Source: Donghicola sp041224595 (GTDB lineage: Bacteria > Pseudomonadota > Alphaproteobacteria > Rhodobacterales > Rhodobacteraceae). Taken from it: a stretch of DNA of 64,000 nucleotides. The stretch's first letter is position 1. Every line of letters starts with the position of its first letter. Where the stretch lies: assembly GCF_041224595.1 (NCBI RefSeq), contig NZ_JBGFGN010000154.1:1-64000 (forward strand). Direction: 5' to 3'. The notes under the pieces are model-generated. The model did not search any database, was not told where the DNA came from, and saw only the letters and a list, made by a program, of their open reading frames with translations. Below, piece after piece: positions 8,733-17,059 of the stretch. The position numbers and the translations under genes are program-made.

Positions 8733-9761
8733 ATGTTTGATCGCCCCGTTTCCCGCAGCATCGTCACATTGATTGTCGGCACGACCGGCGCAGCAGCGCT
8801 CTCGTTGATTGGCTTTCCGGCCGCGCCCCTGGTCGGGGCCGCGCTGGCGACGACTGCGCTGGCATGGGGCGGGATGCGGCTAAGTCTGCCCAATCGGTTG
8901 CGAGACGCAGGGTTTTTGGTGATCGGGGTGTCCCTCGGGTCTGGTTTTCGAAGCGAGTTGCTTGGGCAGATCGGCGGTTGGGGCCTGAGCCTTGTGGTGT
9001 TGTGCCTGTCGATCTATGCGACCGTGGTGACCAGCCGTTTCGTGCTGATGCGTTGGTACGGTCAGGACCGTGAAACGGCGCTGCTGGCGAGCGCACCGGG
9101 TACGCTGTCGCTGGCACTGTCGATGGCTGTCAGCGGGCGTGGAGACGCGACGGCTGTTCTGGTGTTGCAATGTATGCGTCTGTTGATCCTGTCGGCCGTC
9201 CTGCCCCTAGGCATGGTGCTGTTGGGGGTCGAGGCAGGCAGTGCGGGGGCGGCGGCCAATCGTTTGGAGCCGCTGCCTTTGATCGGCGTTCTGGCGGTTG
9301 GTGCACTCGTGTCGTGGTTCATCGCACATAGGGGATTTCCAGCGGCCTACTTGCTTGGTGGCATGCTGGTGAGTGCCCTGAGCCATGTCAGCGGTTTGGT
9401 GCATGGCACGCCGCCCGCGTGGCTTCTGTTCGCGGGCTTTTGCGTGACGGGATCTGTCATGGGGGTCCGTTTCACTGGCGTGAAGCTGGCGGACATCCTG
9501 CGTTTTCTCAAGGCCTCTGCCACCAGCGTTGGGGCGGCCGCTTTGATCTCTATGGGGTTCGCCGCTGTGGTTGCGGCGGTGACGGGCCTGCCGTTTGGAC
9601 AGGTTTGGGTCGCCTATGCCCCCGGGGGCGTCGAGGCGATGGCGGCGATCGGCCTCGCGCTTGATTTTGACGGCGCTTACGTCGCGCTGCACCATCTTTG
9701 CCGGATTGCATTCCTGATGGCGCTCATCCCTTGGATGGCACGCAAACAGACGCGGTTCTGA
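8733..9761 (+). CDS. AbrB family membrane protein (ammonia monooxygenase-like DUF)
   Basis: A polytopic inner-membrane protein of 342 residues with two related halves, each about five hydrophobic helices, as in the AbrB-duplication family (COG3180) often mis-named ammonia monooxygenase. Characteristic segments are FPAAPLVGAALATTALAWGG in the first half and FPAAYLLGGMLVSALSHVSG in the second, followed by YAPGGVEAMAAIGLALDFD. It probably transports a small molecule; the substrate is unknown. The start at 8733 (MFDRPVS) is preferred over an upstream in-frame ATG at 8655. It is not a monooxygenase: no catalytic metal ligands are visible. Confidence 0.8.
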   Translation: MFDRPVSRSIVTLIVGTTGAAALSLIGFPAAPLVGAALATTALAWGGMRLSLPNRLRDAGFLVIGVSLGSGFRSELLGQIGGWGLSLVVLCLSIYATVVTSRFVLMRWYGQDRETALLASAPGTLSLALSMAVSGRGDATAVLVLQCMRLLILSAVLPLGMVLLGVEAGSAGAAANRLEPLPLIGVLAVGALVSWFIAHRGFPAAYLLGGMLVSALSHVSGLVHGTPPAWLLFAGFCVTGSVMGVRFTGVKLADILRFLKASATSVGAAALISMGFAAVVAAVTGLPFGQVWVAYAPGGVEAMAAIGLALDFDGAYVALHHLCRIAFLMALIPWMARKQTRF

Positions 9762-9920
9762 TCAGGCGTTGCGCGCTGCAGGCTTTTTGGCGTGCGCCTC
9801 AACGATGGTGCGCAGACGCCAAGCGGCCCACATGCTCATGCAGAATTCTTGGTTATCTTTGCCCAGATTGTTCGAGTGTACCACAGCGGTGGTGGCAGTA
9901 GCTGCTACAGGCTTGGACAT
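9762..9920 (-). CDS. small hypothetical protein, 52 residues
   Basis: A short gene with a clear GGAGGG ribosome binding site five bases before the ATG at 9920. The product begins MSKPVAATATTAVVHSNN, has a central NQEFCMSMWAAWRLRTIV segment and a basic Ala/Lys tail. It has no signal peptide and no clear membrane span. I do not recognise the family. The frame stays open 48 bases further upstream without a ribosome binding site. It lies at the edge of the methanol oxidation island and is convergent with the AbrB-family gene. The strong ribosome binding site and tidy start support a real gene. Confidence 0.6.
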   Translation of the reverse strand: MSKPVAATATTAVVHSNNLGKDNQEFCMSMWAAWRLRTIVEAHAKKPAARNA

Positions 9921-10119
9921 GTTTCCCTCCAAAGCGGGCCGGTCGTTCCAGATGGCCGGCCAATACACAAACGTCGGTTCTATCGGCCAATCGGCCTGAT
10001 ATGTAAGCTTAACGATACATTAACCTACCCTTTTGGGGTAGTAAAAAGTTACAGATTGAGACTTTTGTGTGGCAATTGATTGAAATTTCTGCGTTCGCAA
10101 TGCCTGAGGGTTGGGTGCA

Positions 10120-10157
10120 GAAAAAGAAGTACCCGCAAAGGTTGAAACTTTGCGGGT
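10120..10157 (-). terminator. rho-independent terminator of the histidine kinase gene
   Basis: A ten-base-pair stem (ACCCGCAAAG / CTTTGCGGGT) with a seven-base loop. On the minus strand it is followed by ACTTCTTTTT, a T-rich tract. It lies 33 bases past the kinase stop codon. Confidence 0.85.
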
Positions 10158-10189
10158 TTGTCCGTCGCTTGGCTGTAAATTTGTCTATT

Positions 10190-12397
10190 CTAGAGCGAAA
10201 GGGTCTGCGCGACTCCGTCTAGGAACTGCGCCAGCTTTTGGCGGTCTAGCGGTTTCAGCATCAATTCGACGTCGAGCCGCTTACAGGTTTGGCGCAGATC
10301 AGGCGAGCGATCGGCCGAGATGATCGAGCAGGGAATTGGTCCCAGACTGTCACGAACCGCTGCATAAAGCTCTGTTCCTGACATGCCCGCCCCAAGTTGG
10401 TAATCCAGCAATAGCACGTCGGGTGAAATCTGAAGAACCGACAAGAGATCAAGGGCAGAGGGCGCATCTTCGGCTTCGATGACGTTGACGCCCCAGCTTT
10501 CGACCAGAATAGAGATGGCCCGCCGCAATTGGGGATCGTTCTCGACCAACATCACGATCAGTCCTGATTTGGCGAGGCCGACCGGACGACTGGGACGCAT
10601 GGACGGGGTCACAGCGGGCTCTGCTTGGCCTGCGACGGGGACGTTCACCATAAAGCAGCTGCCTTTGTCCACTTCGGACCACACGCCAAGAGGATGCCCC
10701 AGGCGGGTACAGGCGCGTTCCACGATGGCTAGGCCCAGCCCCAAACCTTCGTTCGCGCTGGCCTTTGTGTCCAACCGTTTGAACTCTTCAAAGATCGCGC
10801 TCTGGTCCTCTTCGGGAATGCCGACGCCGGTATCCCAAACCTCGATCCGCGCCGATCCGCCATTGCGACGCACGCCGACCAGCACGCGGCCTTTGGGGGT
10901 GTAGCGAATAGCGTTAGAGATCAGGTTGCGCACGATGCGGCGCAGGTAGGACGGGTCACTTTCGACCATAAGGTTGCTGTCAACGATGCAAAGTTCCAGC
11001 CCCTTCCTGTTCGCGTGGATCGTCATTTCGTCTCGCAAGGGGGACAGGATTTCGCGCAGGGCAAAACGGCGGATGTCGAAGCTGAGGCCATCGGACTCTA
11101 GCTTTGAAATATCGAGCAGTGCGTCGATGATCTGTTCTGCGCCAGACAGGGCGGTCTCTGCCTTGGAGAGCACCGCCATGTCATTCTGGTCTGTCGCCTT
11201 GTCCGCAAGAGAGGAGATGAACAATTTGGCCGCCGAAAGAGGTTGAAGCAGATCGTGGCTGGCTGCCGCGACAAATCGGGACTTCGAGGCATTCGCGCGT
11301 TCGGCGGCGGACAGTGCGTCCTCTAGCTCTAGTGTGCGTTCCATCACGCGCTGTTCGAGGATTTCGTTCAGCTCGTACAGTTTCTGTGCAGCCTCGCGTT
11401 CGGCTGTCACGTCGGTGCAAGAAATCACAAAGCCTTGGTCGGGCATCCCGCGTCCGAAGATCTGTAGGATCAGGTTGTCCCGCTTCACCTCGAAAGAGAT
11501 TGGATACTTCGGCCCTTTGGCCATCGCCCACCGCAAGAAGCCTGTGCGGTCCATGCCGCGACTGAATCTCACGTCGTCGCTAAGCCGCTCAAGGAGGCCG
11601 TCAAAGGAGGCCCCAATGGTCAAGCGGCGGACCGGTACAGACAGCAAGTGGCTAATCTTTTGATTCCACCCCACAAGCTGTGCGTTCTCGTCAAACACGC
11701 AGACCCCTTGGTTCAGATGATCCAGTGTCGCGCGGATCATACGGGTTTGCTTGTCCTTGAGCCGAGCGCGCTCCTGACGCTCCATCCGCATGATGTCGGT
11801 GACATCAGTTTGCAGAACCACGGTCCCACCGTTGCTGGTCCGGTGCTCTGACACTTGCAGCCAGCGGTCGCCTGTGAGTTCGACGTTGAACATCACATGA
11901 TGGTCTTTGTGGCGGCGGATGCGACGGGCGCACCAGGTATCCGCTGTTTCCTCGGGCGGTAGGGCGAGTTGCGCGGATTCCGCGATGTGGCGAACATATT
12001 CGTCAAACGACAAGCCGGGTTTCAGAAACTCTTGCATGTTCCTGAAATCACGACAAAATCGCGAGTTCGACATGACCAGATTTTCTTCGGGATCGAATAG
12101 GGCAAAGCCCTCGGACACGGTCTCGATGGCATCTGCAAGGTTGCGACGCGCGGCTTCGGTTTCCGTGTGGGCCTTGGCCAACGCGGCGTTGGAGTCGTGC
12201 AGCAGTTCGAGCGTGCTTTCCAATTCTAGCGTGCGCTCGCGGACACGCTTTTCCAGGAGGGCGGCGCGTTCGAACTGGGCATAGGCCGCGTTGGATTGGG
12301 CCGTTCCGTATTCGACGCGGCTCATCAGCGCCTTCGTGATCTTTATCAGCTTTTCATTCTGGCGTTCCAGAGTGTCCGCAGGATTGATCAGCGACAT
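10190..12397 (-). CDS. hybrid sensor histidine kinase with two PAS domains and receiver
   Basis: A signalling kinase of 735 residues, cytoplasmic, with no membrane segment. Order: N-terminal coiled coil (1-85), PAS domain around 88-200 (ETVSEGFALFDPEENLVMSN), second PAS around 222-335 (NQGVCVFDENAQLVGWN), coiled coil, HisKA with phospho-acceptor His-381 in AAASHDLLQPLSAAK, HATPase with NLISNAIRYTPKG and DTGVGIPEED, and a C-terminal receiver with Asp-665 in VLLLDYQLG. The layout matches the NahK/ErcS-type kinases that control PQQ-dependent alcohol oxidation in pseudomonads. Its start overlaps the FIST gene stop (TGATG), and the response regulator lies just upstream, so the three form one signalling unit beside xoxF. 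The signal sensed is not visible. Confidence 0.9.
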   Translation of the reverse strand: MSLINPADTLERQNEKLIKITKALMSRVEYGTAQSNAAYAQFERAALLEKRVRERTLELESTLELLHDSNAALAKAHTETEAARRNLADAIETVSEGFALFDPEENLVMSNSRFCRDFRNMQEFLKPGLSFDEYVRHIAESAQLALPPEETADTWCARRIRRHKDHHVMFNVELTGDRWLQVSEHRTSNGGTVVLQTDVTDIMRMERQERARLKDKQTRMIRATLDHLNQGVCVFDENAQLVGWNQKISHLLSVPVRRLTIGASFDGLLERLSDDVRFSRGMDRTGFLRWAMAKGPKYPISFEVKRDNLILQIFGRGMPDQGFVISCTDVTAEREAAQKLYELNEILEQRVMERTLELEDALSAAERANASKSRFVAAASHDLLQPLSAAKLFISSLADKATDQNDMAVLSKAETALSGAEQIIDALLDISKLESDGLSFDIRRFALREILSPLRDEMTIHANRKGLELCIVDSNLMVESDPSYLRRIVRNLISNAIRYTPKGRVLVGVRRNGGSARIEVWDTGVGIPEEDQSAIFEEFKRLDTKASANEGLGLGLAIVERACTRLGHPLGVWSEVDKGSCFMVNVPVAGQAEPAVTPSMRPSRPVGLAKSGLIVMLVENDPQLRRAISILVESWGVNVIEAEDAPSALDLLSVLQISPDVLLLDYQLGAGMSGTELYAAVRDSLGPIPCSIISADRSPDLRQTCKRLDVELMLKPLDRQKLAQFLDGVAQTLSL

Positions 12398-13578
12398 CAG
12401 GCAACCTCGTTATCGGTCGGGGGATAGATCGCAACGCCAGTCAGCGTCTGGTTCACATGCAGCGCGCCGAATTGCTCGCCATAGGTTGAAAAGCCGACCA
12501 CATCATTGGCAGCGAGCAGAGCCGAGACCTCTCGGGTTTTTTGGCGCTGGTCCGCGGCGATGCGGCGTAGCAGACAATCGCAGCCCAGGATCAGGTCGGG
12601 CTTTTGCTCGTCGCTCAGAGCGGCGAGCCCGTCTCGGAGATGCTCGACGATGTCGCGGTGTTCTGCCAGCGTCAGCACCATGCCTTCGTTGATCGCGGAA
12701 AAGAACACCAGTTCCCCATGTTCGTTCACGCGCTGGATCGCACGGACGTGGTGGCTGTCGCCAAGGCGCACGACCACGGGGTGTTCGGCAAAAGTGAACG
12801 GATCCAGCTGGTTCGGATCTTTGCCCAACAGCCGCGCATACTCCGCGGCGGCAGGTTCGGCATTGATCTCTTGAACGGTGCGGGCTTCGGGATTGGCGGC
12901 GGTCACGACCATGCGCATCTCGGTCGGCGCCAGATTGTCGTGGCTGAACACTTTGACAGGGCAAGCGCTGCGAACAAGTGCCAGAACCGCATGGTTTTCT
13001 AGGATCTGACCGTTATAGCTGAGCCATGTTTGGCGGAAATTCACACCATCCCCTGCGGACCCGCCGAACAATGGCATCGGCCCAAGGCCCGAGGCTAGGG
13101 TGGTGGTCAGGTTCTCTTCGCTCATCGACAGTCCGTCGACCAAGAGCATAGCGAACTCATGGGGGCGATCTGGCGCTGCTTGGGCCAGAGCAATCCGCTG
13201 CTGGATCAGTGTGTCGATGATCAGCTGGTCATCCGCCAAATTCAGCAGATCCAGCGCATACGTGACGGAAGTGAAGTAGCGGGCAGGGAAGCCGACGCAG
13301 ATGATCTGCGCTTCTTCATAGCCTTGTGACCCCAATTCACCGGCTGTGGTGCACCCCAGAACATCGGCACCCTCGAAGACGCCAGAGGCATCTTCGATCA
13401 ACTGTTTAAAATCCGCACAGGGGGCAGCAAACAAGCACACAAGCGCAAACGGCTCGTCTCCCAGCTGCGATTTGATCTCCTCCATCAAATCGGGCTGGTC
13501 GCACGGCACCTGCGCAACACGCATCGCTTTCTTGTCAGCGGTCTCCTCCCTGCCGGAACGTGGTAGCGCTCCGTTCAC
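12397..13578 (-). CDS. FIST domain sensor protein
   Basis: A soluble protein of up to 393 residues combining FIST-N (GADVLGCTTAGELGSQGY, then MLLVDGLSMSEENL and PLFGGSAGDG) and FIST-C (FAEHPVVVRLGDSHHVRAI, then CDCLLRRIAADQ). FIST proteins are predicted ligand-binding sensors, often of amino acids or small metabolites, and commonly accompany histidine kinases. Two starts are possible: GTG at 13578, or ATG at 13524 (MRVAQVPCDQ) with a GGGAGGAG box rather far upstream. The coding end overlaps the kinase start by one base, so translation is probably coupled. FIST-kinase-regulator sets are known next to PQQ-dependent alcohol dehydrogenases; I infer it reports an alcohol- or C1-related signal to the kinase. 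Confidence 0.88.
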   Translation of the reverse strand: MNGALPRSGREETADKKAMRVAQVPCDQPDLMEEIKSQLGDEPFALVCLFAAPCADFKQLIEDASGVFEGADVLGCTTAGELGSQGYEEAQIICVGFPARYFTSVTYALDLLNLADDQLIIDTLIQQRIALAQAAPDRPHEFAMLLVDGLSMSEENLTTTLASGLGPMPLFGGSAGDGVNFRQTWLSYNGQILENHAVLALVRSACPVKVFSHDNLAPTEMRMVVTAANPEARTVQEINAEPAAAEYARLLGKDPNQLDPFTFAEHPVVVRLGDSHHVRAIQRVNEHGELVFFSAINEGMVLTLAEHRDIVEHLRDGLAALSDEQKPDLILGCDCLLRRIAADQRQKTREVSALLAANDVVGFSTYGEQFGALHVNQTLTGVAIYPPTDNEVA

Positions 13579-13618
13579 TCGACCGATGTCCTCTCATTGA
13601 TTGCACGAGGATGTGCGA

Positions 13619-14311
13619 TTACTCGAGGGTTGGCAAGACCCTGTTGAAGTTGGCCTCTTGGGCGATCAGAACCGCCTGAGTCCGGCTATGAACGCCGAGT
13701 TTTCGCATGATTGCAGTGACATGAGCCTTTACCGTGGTTTCGGCGATGGACAGGTCATAGGCAATTTGTTTGTTCAGTTTGCCTTCGCAAATCAGATTCA
13801 GAATGCGGGCTTGCTGATTTGTGAGAGTCGATAGGCGCTGAAGAGCGTCTTCTTGGTTGCCGCCCTCACCATTTTGTCCGTTGGGATCGATATAGCCCTC
13901 GGGCACAAAGGATTGTCCCGCCTTAACGGTGTCATAGGCCATCTGAAAGACCGCCCTTTGCGCTTGTTTCGGGACAAATCCGTTCGCGCCTGCCTGCAAA
14001 GCGCGGCTGATCATGCGGTTGTCGGACATGGACGAGGCAATGACAATCGCAGCTTTGGGCGTGGCATTGCGCAGACGGATCAGCCCATCAAGGCCATTCA
14101 CATCGGGCAGGTTCAGATCAAGGATGATCATCTCGATCTTGGGATCGCCTGTCACAGCCTCGAGTGCCTGTTCGAGCGTTCCCGCGGTGTGGATCTCGCT
14201 GAAACTGGCGATCGACCGCAGGGTCAGGGTCAACGCATCGCAAAAGAGCGGGTGGTCATCGACGACCAGCGCATTGCCGACTGCAATCTGAGATGTGGCG
14301 CGTTCCTGCAT
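13619..14311 (-). CDS. LuxR/NarL-family response regulator
   Basis: A DNA-binding two-component regulator of 230 residues. The N-terminal receiver has the acidic pair in VVDDHPLF, the phospho-acceptor Asp-65 in MIILDLNLPDVNG and a Lys in GFVPKQA. The C-terminal LuxR helix-turn-helix is seen as LTNQQARILNLICEGKLNKQIAYDLSI in two blocks. It resembles AgmR/ErbR-type regulators of PQQ-dependent alcohol oxidation. Transcribed toward the FIST and kinase genes, it is the likely output of that module, and xoxF, immediately upstream on the same strand, is the obvious target. Upstream of the start a GTCTAATAG box at 14379-14387 recurs near other island promoters. Confidence 0.9.
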   Translation of the reverse strand: MQERATSQIAVGNALVVDDHPLFCDALTLTLRSIASFSEIHTAGTLEQALEAVTGDPKIEMIILDLNLPDVNGLDGLIRLRNATPKAAIVIASSMSDNRMISRALQAGANGFVPKQAQRAVFQMAYDTVKAGQSFVPEGYIDPNGQNGEGGNQEDALQRLSTLTNQQARILNLICEGKLNKQIAYDLSIAETTVKAHVTAIMRKLGVHSRTQAVLIAQEANFNRVLPTLE

Positions 14312-14424
14312 GAATCTTGTCCTCTGGTTCCTCGGTTGAGGATAGCCGCATTTCGCAACCGGCTTCTGTTACCAAAAAGTCTAATAGCACTAGGAATTTC
14401 GGGCCAAGACCCCCGCAAGCATAC

Positions 14425-14459
14425 CAAAAGGAAAGGCGCCCGGTCGAAACCGGACGCCT
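14425..14459 (-). terminator. rho-independent terminator after xoxF
   Basis: The stem AGGCGCCCGGT / ACCGGACGCCT has one mismatch and a CGAA loop. On the minus strand it is followed by TTTCCTTTTGG. It lies 25 bases beyond the xoxF stop and separates xoxF from the regulator gene. Confidence 0.8.
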
Positions 14460-14483
14460 GGGACATGCCTCTTGGGAGAGGAA

Positions 14484-16250
14484 TTAGTTGGCGGACGCCA
14501 GCTGCTTGGGCAGTTTGAATGTCCAGACCATGCCACCCTGGTTCAGGTAGTTGACCTTCTTGGCCACTTCACCACCCCAGAGCGGAACCGCGCCGCCCCA
14601 GCCGGAGACGACCGAAACATACTGCTCGCCGTCCATTTCCCAGGTGACAGGCTGACCCACGATGCCCGAGCCAGTCTGGAACGACCACAGCTCTTCGCCG
14701 GTGGCATCATCCAGAGCGATGAACTTGCCCTCGGGGGTGCCAAAGAACACCAGACCGCCAGCGGTGGTCATCACACCGCCCCAGAGGGGTGCGTCGTTCT
14801 TGTATTCCCAGACCCATTCGCCGGTGTCGGGGTCGATCGCCTTCAGGCTGCCGATGTGGTCTTCGTAGTTCGGCTTGATGGTAAAGCCCGAACCCAGATA
14901 GGCCGCGCCCTTCTTGTAGGTCACAGGCTCGTTCCAGATGTCCATGCCCCACTCGTTCGAGGGAACGTAGAAGTTGCCGGTGTTCTGGCTGAACGCCATG
15001 GGCATCCAGTTCTTACCGCCAAGGAACGAGGGCGACGAGAAGACGACTTCGCCTTTGCCACCGTCCGCTGCCAGTGCCGGATTGCCGGGACGGTTGGGCT
15101 CGTTAAAGATCGGACGACCGGTCTCGTCGATGCCATTCGCCCAAGTGATGTCCTTGACGAAGGGGTTGGCAGACACGAACGCACCGTCTTCGCGGTTCAG
15201 AACGTAGAAGTAGCCGTTACGGTCCGCAGTTGCGAAGCGCTTGTTGCCCTCGCGGTCGGTATAAGCAACGACTTCGTTCACACCGTCATAGTCCCAGCCT
15301 TCGCGGGGAGTGGTCTGGAAGTGCCACTTGATGTCGCCGGTCTTGGGGTCGATGCCGACGCGGCTTGCTGCGTACAGGTTGTCGCCGGTGTTGCCTTCGG
15401 TGGGCTCACCTGCGCCGCGCAGCCAGCTGTTCCAAGGGGCAGGGTTACCTGCGCCGAAGACCAGAGTGTCGGTCTCGATGTCATACGAGCCACCCAGCCA
15501 GGTCGCGCCGCCACCGGTCTTCCACAGATCGCCGGGCCAGGTCGCGTTCAGGGTGCCGGTCATGGTCGATTCTTCGCCATTCAGGGTGCCCATGTGACCT
15601 TCGATCATCGGACGGGTCCAGACGATGTCACCGGTGTCTGCGTTGCGGGCTTGAACTTCGCCGACAATGCCGAATTCGCCGCCCGAGTTACCGGTCACAA
15701 CCAGACCGTCAACGATCAGGGGTGCCGCGGTGTAGCTGTAGCCCGCCTTGTAGTCCGCGATCTTGTCACGCCAGACAACGTCGCCGGTCTTCAGGTCCAG
15801 CGCAACGATGCGTGCGTCCAGAGTACCAAAGAAGATTTTGTCGCCGTAGATCGCCGCACCGCGGTTGATCACGTCACAGCAGGGCAGGATGCCTTCGGGC
15901 AGGCGGGCGTCGTACTGCCACAGTTCTTCGCCGGTCATCACGTCGATTGCGTAGAGACGCGAATACGAACCGGTCACATACATGATGCCGTCATAGATCA
16001 GCGGCTGGGTCTCTTGACCGCGCTGCTTTTCGCCGCCCATGGAGAAGGCCCATGCCGGAACGAGGTTCTTGACGTTATCTTTGTTCAGGGTTTCCAGCGG
16101 CGAGTAACGCTGAAGGTCGCGGCCCATACCGTTGGTGACAACGTTTGACGTGTCCATGCGGTCGTTGGCCAGCATTTCCTCGGTGACTTGCGCGTGCGCG
16201 GCGGTCACAGCCAGCGCACTCACCGACATTGCGGCAAGAAGTTTCTTCAT
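14484..16250 (-). CDS. xoxF: lanthanide-type PQQ-dependent methanol dehydrogenase XoxF
   Basis: A periplasmic quinoprotein that oxidises methanol and passes electrons to a c-type cytochrome. The protein of 588 residues has a signal peptide (1-20, cleavage after AHA), eight-bladed propeller repeats with Trp docking motifs (DPKTGDIKWHF, DPDTGEWVWEY), the vicinal disulphide Cys124-Cys125 in LPCCDVINRGA next to PQQ, and metal ligands Glu-192 and Asn-269 in SGGEFG and GAGNPAPWN. The catalytic Asp-320 is followed two residues later by Asp-322 (GWDYDGVNE). That second Asp is the hallmark of lanthanide-dependent XoxF; calcium enzymes of the MxaF type have Ala there. No mxaI-like small subunit gene is present. 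The gene follows the XoxG-like cytochrome gene with a 228-base gap that probably holds its own promoter. Confidence 0.96.
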   Translation of the reverse strand: MKKLLAAMSVSALAVTAAHAQVTEEMLANDRMDTSNVVTNGMGRDLQRYSPLETLNKDNVKNLVPAWAFSMGGEKQRGQETQPLIYDGIMYVTGSYSRLYAIDVMTGEELWQYDARLPEGILPCCDVINRGAAIYGDKIFFGTLDARIVALDLKTGDVVWRDKIADYKAGYSYTAAPLIVDGLVVTGNSGGEFGIVGEVQARNADTGDIVWTRPMIEGHMGTLNGEESTMTGTLNATWPGDLWKTGGGATWLGGSYDIETDTLVFGAGNPAPWNSWLRGAGEPTEGNTGDNLYAASRVGIDPKTGDIKWHFQTTPREGWDYDGVNEVVAYTDREGNKRFATADRNGYFYVLNREDGAFVSANPFVKDITWANGIDETGRPIFNEPNRPGNPALAADGGKGEVVFSSPSFLGGKNWMPMAFSQNTGNFYVPSNEWGMDIWNEPVTYKKGAAYLGSGFTIKPNYEDHIGSLKAIDPDTGEWVWEYKNDAPLWGGVMTTAGGLVFFGTPEGKFIALDDATGEELWSFQTGSGIVGQPVTWEMDGEQYVSVVSGWGGAVPLWGGEVAKKVNYLNQGGMVWTFKLPKQLASAN

Positions 16251-16478
16251 TATGTCCTCCCTAGACGGTCAGTTCAGCTCCGAACAATGGAAAATGGAGC
16301 AGACCTGAGCGTCAGTATACGGACGCGAGGTTCGAGAGGTATCGGGCCTTAGTCTTACGACCTCTAGAGACTTGACACCGTTTGGCGGGCGCCAGTTCAC
16401 GTGTTTGTGAGTCGTTTGGACGATGCGGGCTTTTCGGGGTCGAGCCAAAGTACCCGACCCCGATACCGCGCTCAGACT

Positions 16479-16898
16479 TTATTCCGAGATTGCGCTATTA
16501 TCTTGCGTAGTGATCGAGGTCAGATAGGCCAGAATAAAATCCTGAACGGTCCGGTCCTCGATTCCCACGTGGCGCATCTTGGTCCCCGGCATGAAGCCGT
16601 CATTGTCTTCCATCCAAGCGCGCAGAGCGGCAGGCGTCCAAACAATGCCAGATGCCTCTAGCGTGGTGGAATAATCGTAGTCCTGATAGCTCCCTGCGGC
16701 GCGGCCCACGATATTTTCGAGCGGAGGACCGTAAGAGTCGTGGTCGGCATCGGGTGAATGGCAGCGGCGGCACTCGGCCTGAAATAAGGTCTCGCCGGCA
16801 GTGATCTTGACCTCTTGGAACGTGCTCTCTGCGGCGATGGCAGGGGCAGCAGACAGGGCGACGACAGCGGCGCTAACAATGGAACAGATACGTTGCAT
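16479..16898 (-). CDS. xoxG: c-type cytochrome, XoxG/CycB (c553i)-like
   Basis: A small periplasmic monohaem cytochrome c of 139 residues, the likely electron acceptor of XoxF. It has a signal peptide (cleavage near AIAA), one haem site Cys43-Arg-Arg-Cys46-His47, and a probable axial Met in GFMPGTKMRH. Its place directly upstream of xoxF on the same strand and its size match the cytochrome c553i (CycB) found with xoxF in Paracoccus, hence the name, which is by context and not proven. The start has a GGAGG-type box. Upstream is an FNR-like site shared with the divergent binding-protein gene. Confidence 0.85.
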   Translation of the reverse strand: MQRICSIVSAAVVALSAAPAIAAESTFQEVKITAGETLFQAECRRCHSPDADHDSYGPPLENIVGRAAGSYQDYDYSTTLEASGIVWTPAALRAWMEDNDGFMPGTKMRHVGIEDRTVQDFILAYLTSITTQDNSAISE

Positions 16899-16953
16899 TT
16901 TTCCCTCCTTGGGTTGTGCGCCCCAAGGCTAGAAGTCTGCTGTTAGCCGTGGT

Positions 16954-16967
16954 TTGATGCAGGTCAA
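16954..16967. promoter_or_regulatory. FNR/FnrL-type box
   Basis: TTGAT-GCAG-GTCAA matches the FNR consensus TTGAT-N4-ATCAA at nine of ten positions. It lies 56 bases before the XoxG-like gene start and 93 bases before the binding-protein gene start, between divergent genes, so it could act on either. Confidence 0.55.
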
Positions 16968-17059
16968 CGGAAGTGTGTGGGGTACCTCGTCCTTTAGTCG
17001 TAATTGCTCTGGGCAACTTACTCGCTAGCCTTGCTCCAACTGTCAGGGAGGACAATGCG

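Noticed and set aside
10025..10041. CTACCC/GGGTAG hairpin as a terminator
   Set aside because: No gene ends just before it on either strand, and the T run is on the wrong side; more likely part of a promoter region.
14472..16148. Long open frame of 558 codons on the plus strand opposite xoxF
   Set aside because: It is the antisense shadow of a high-G+C gene; its translation has no recognisable domain, while xoxF on the minus strand has all family residues.
14484..16250. Calcium-type methanol dehydrogenase MxaF or ethanol dehydrogenase ExaA/PedE
   Set aside because: The DYD motif and neighbouring xoxJ fit XoxF; MxaF has Ala at the second Asp, and no mxaI gene is present.
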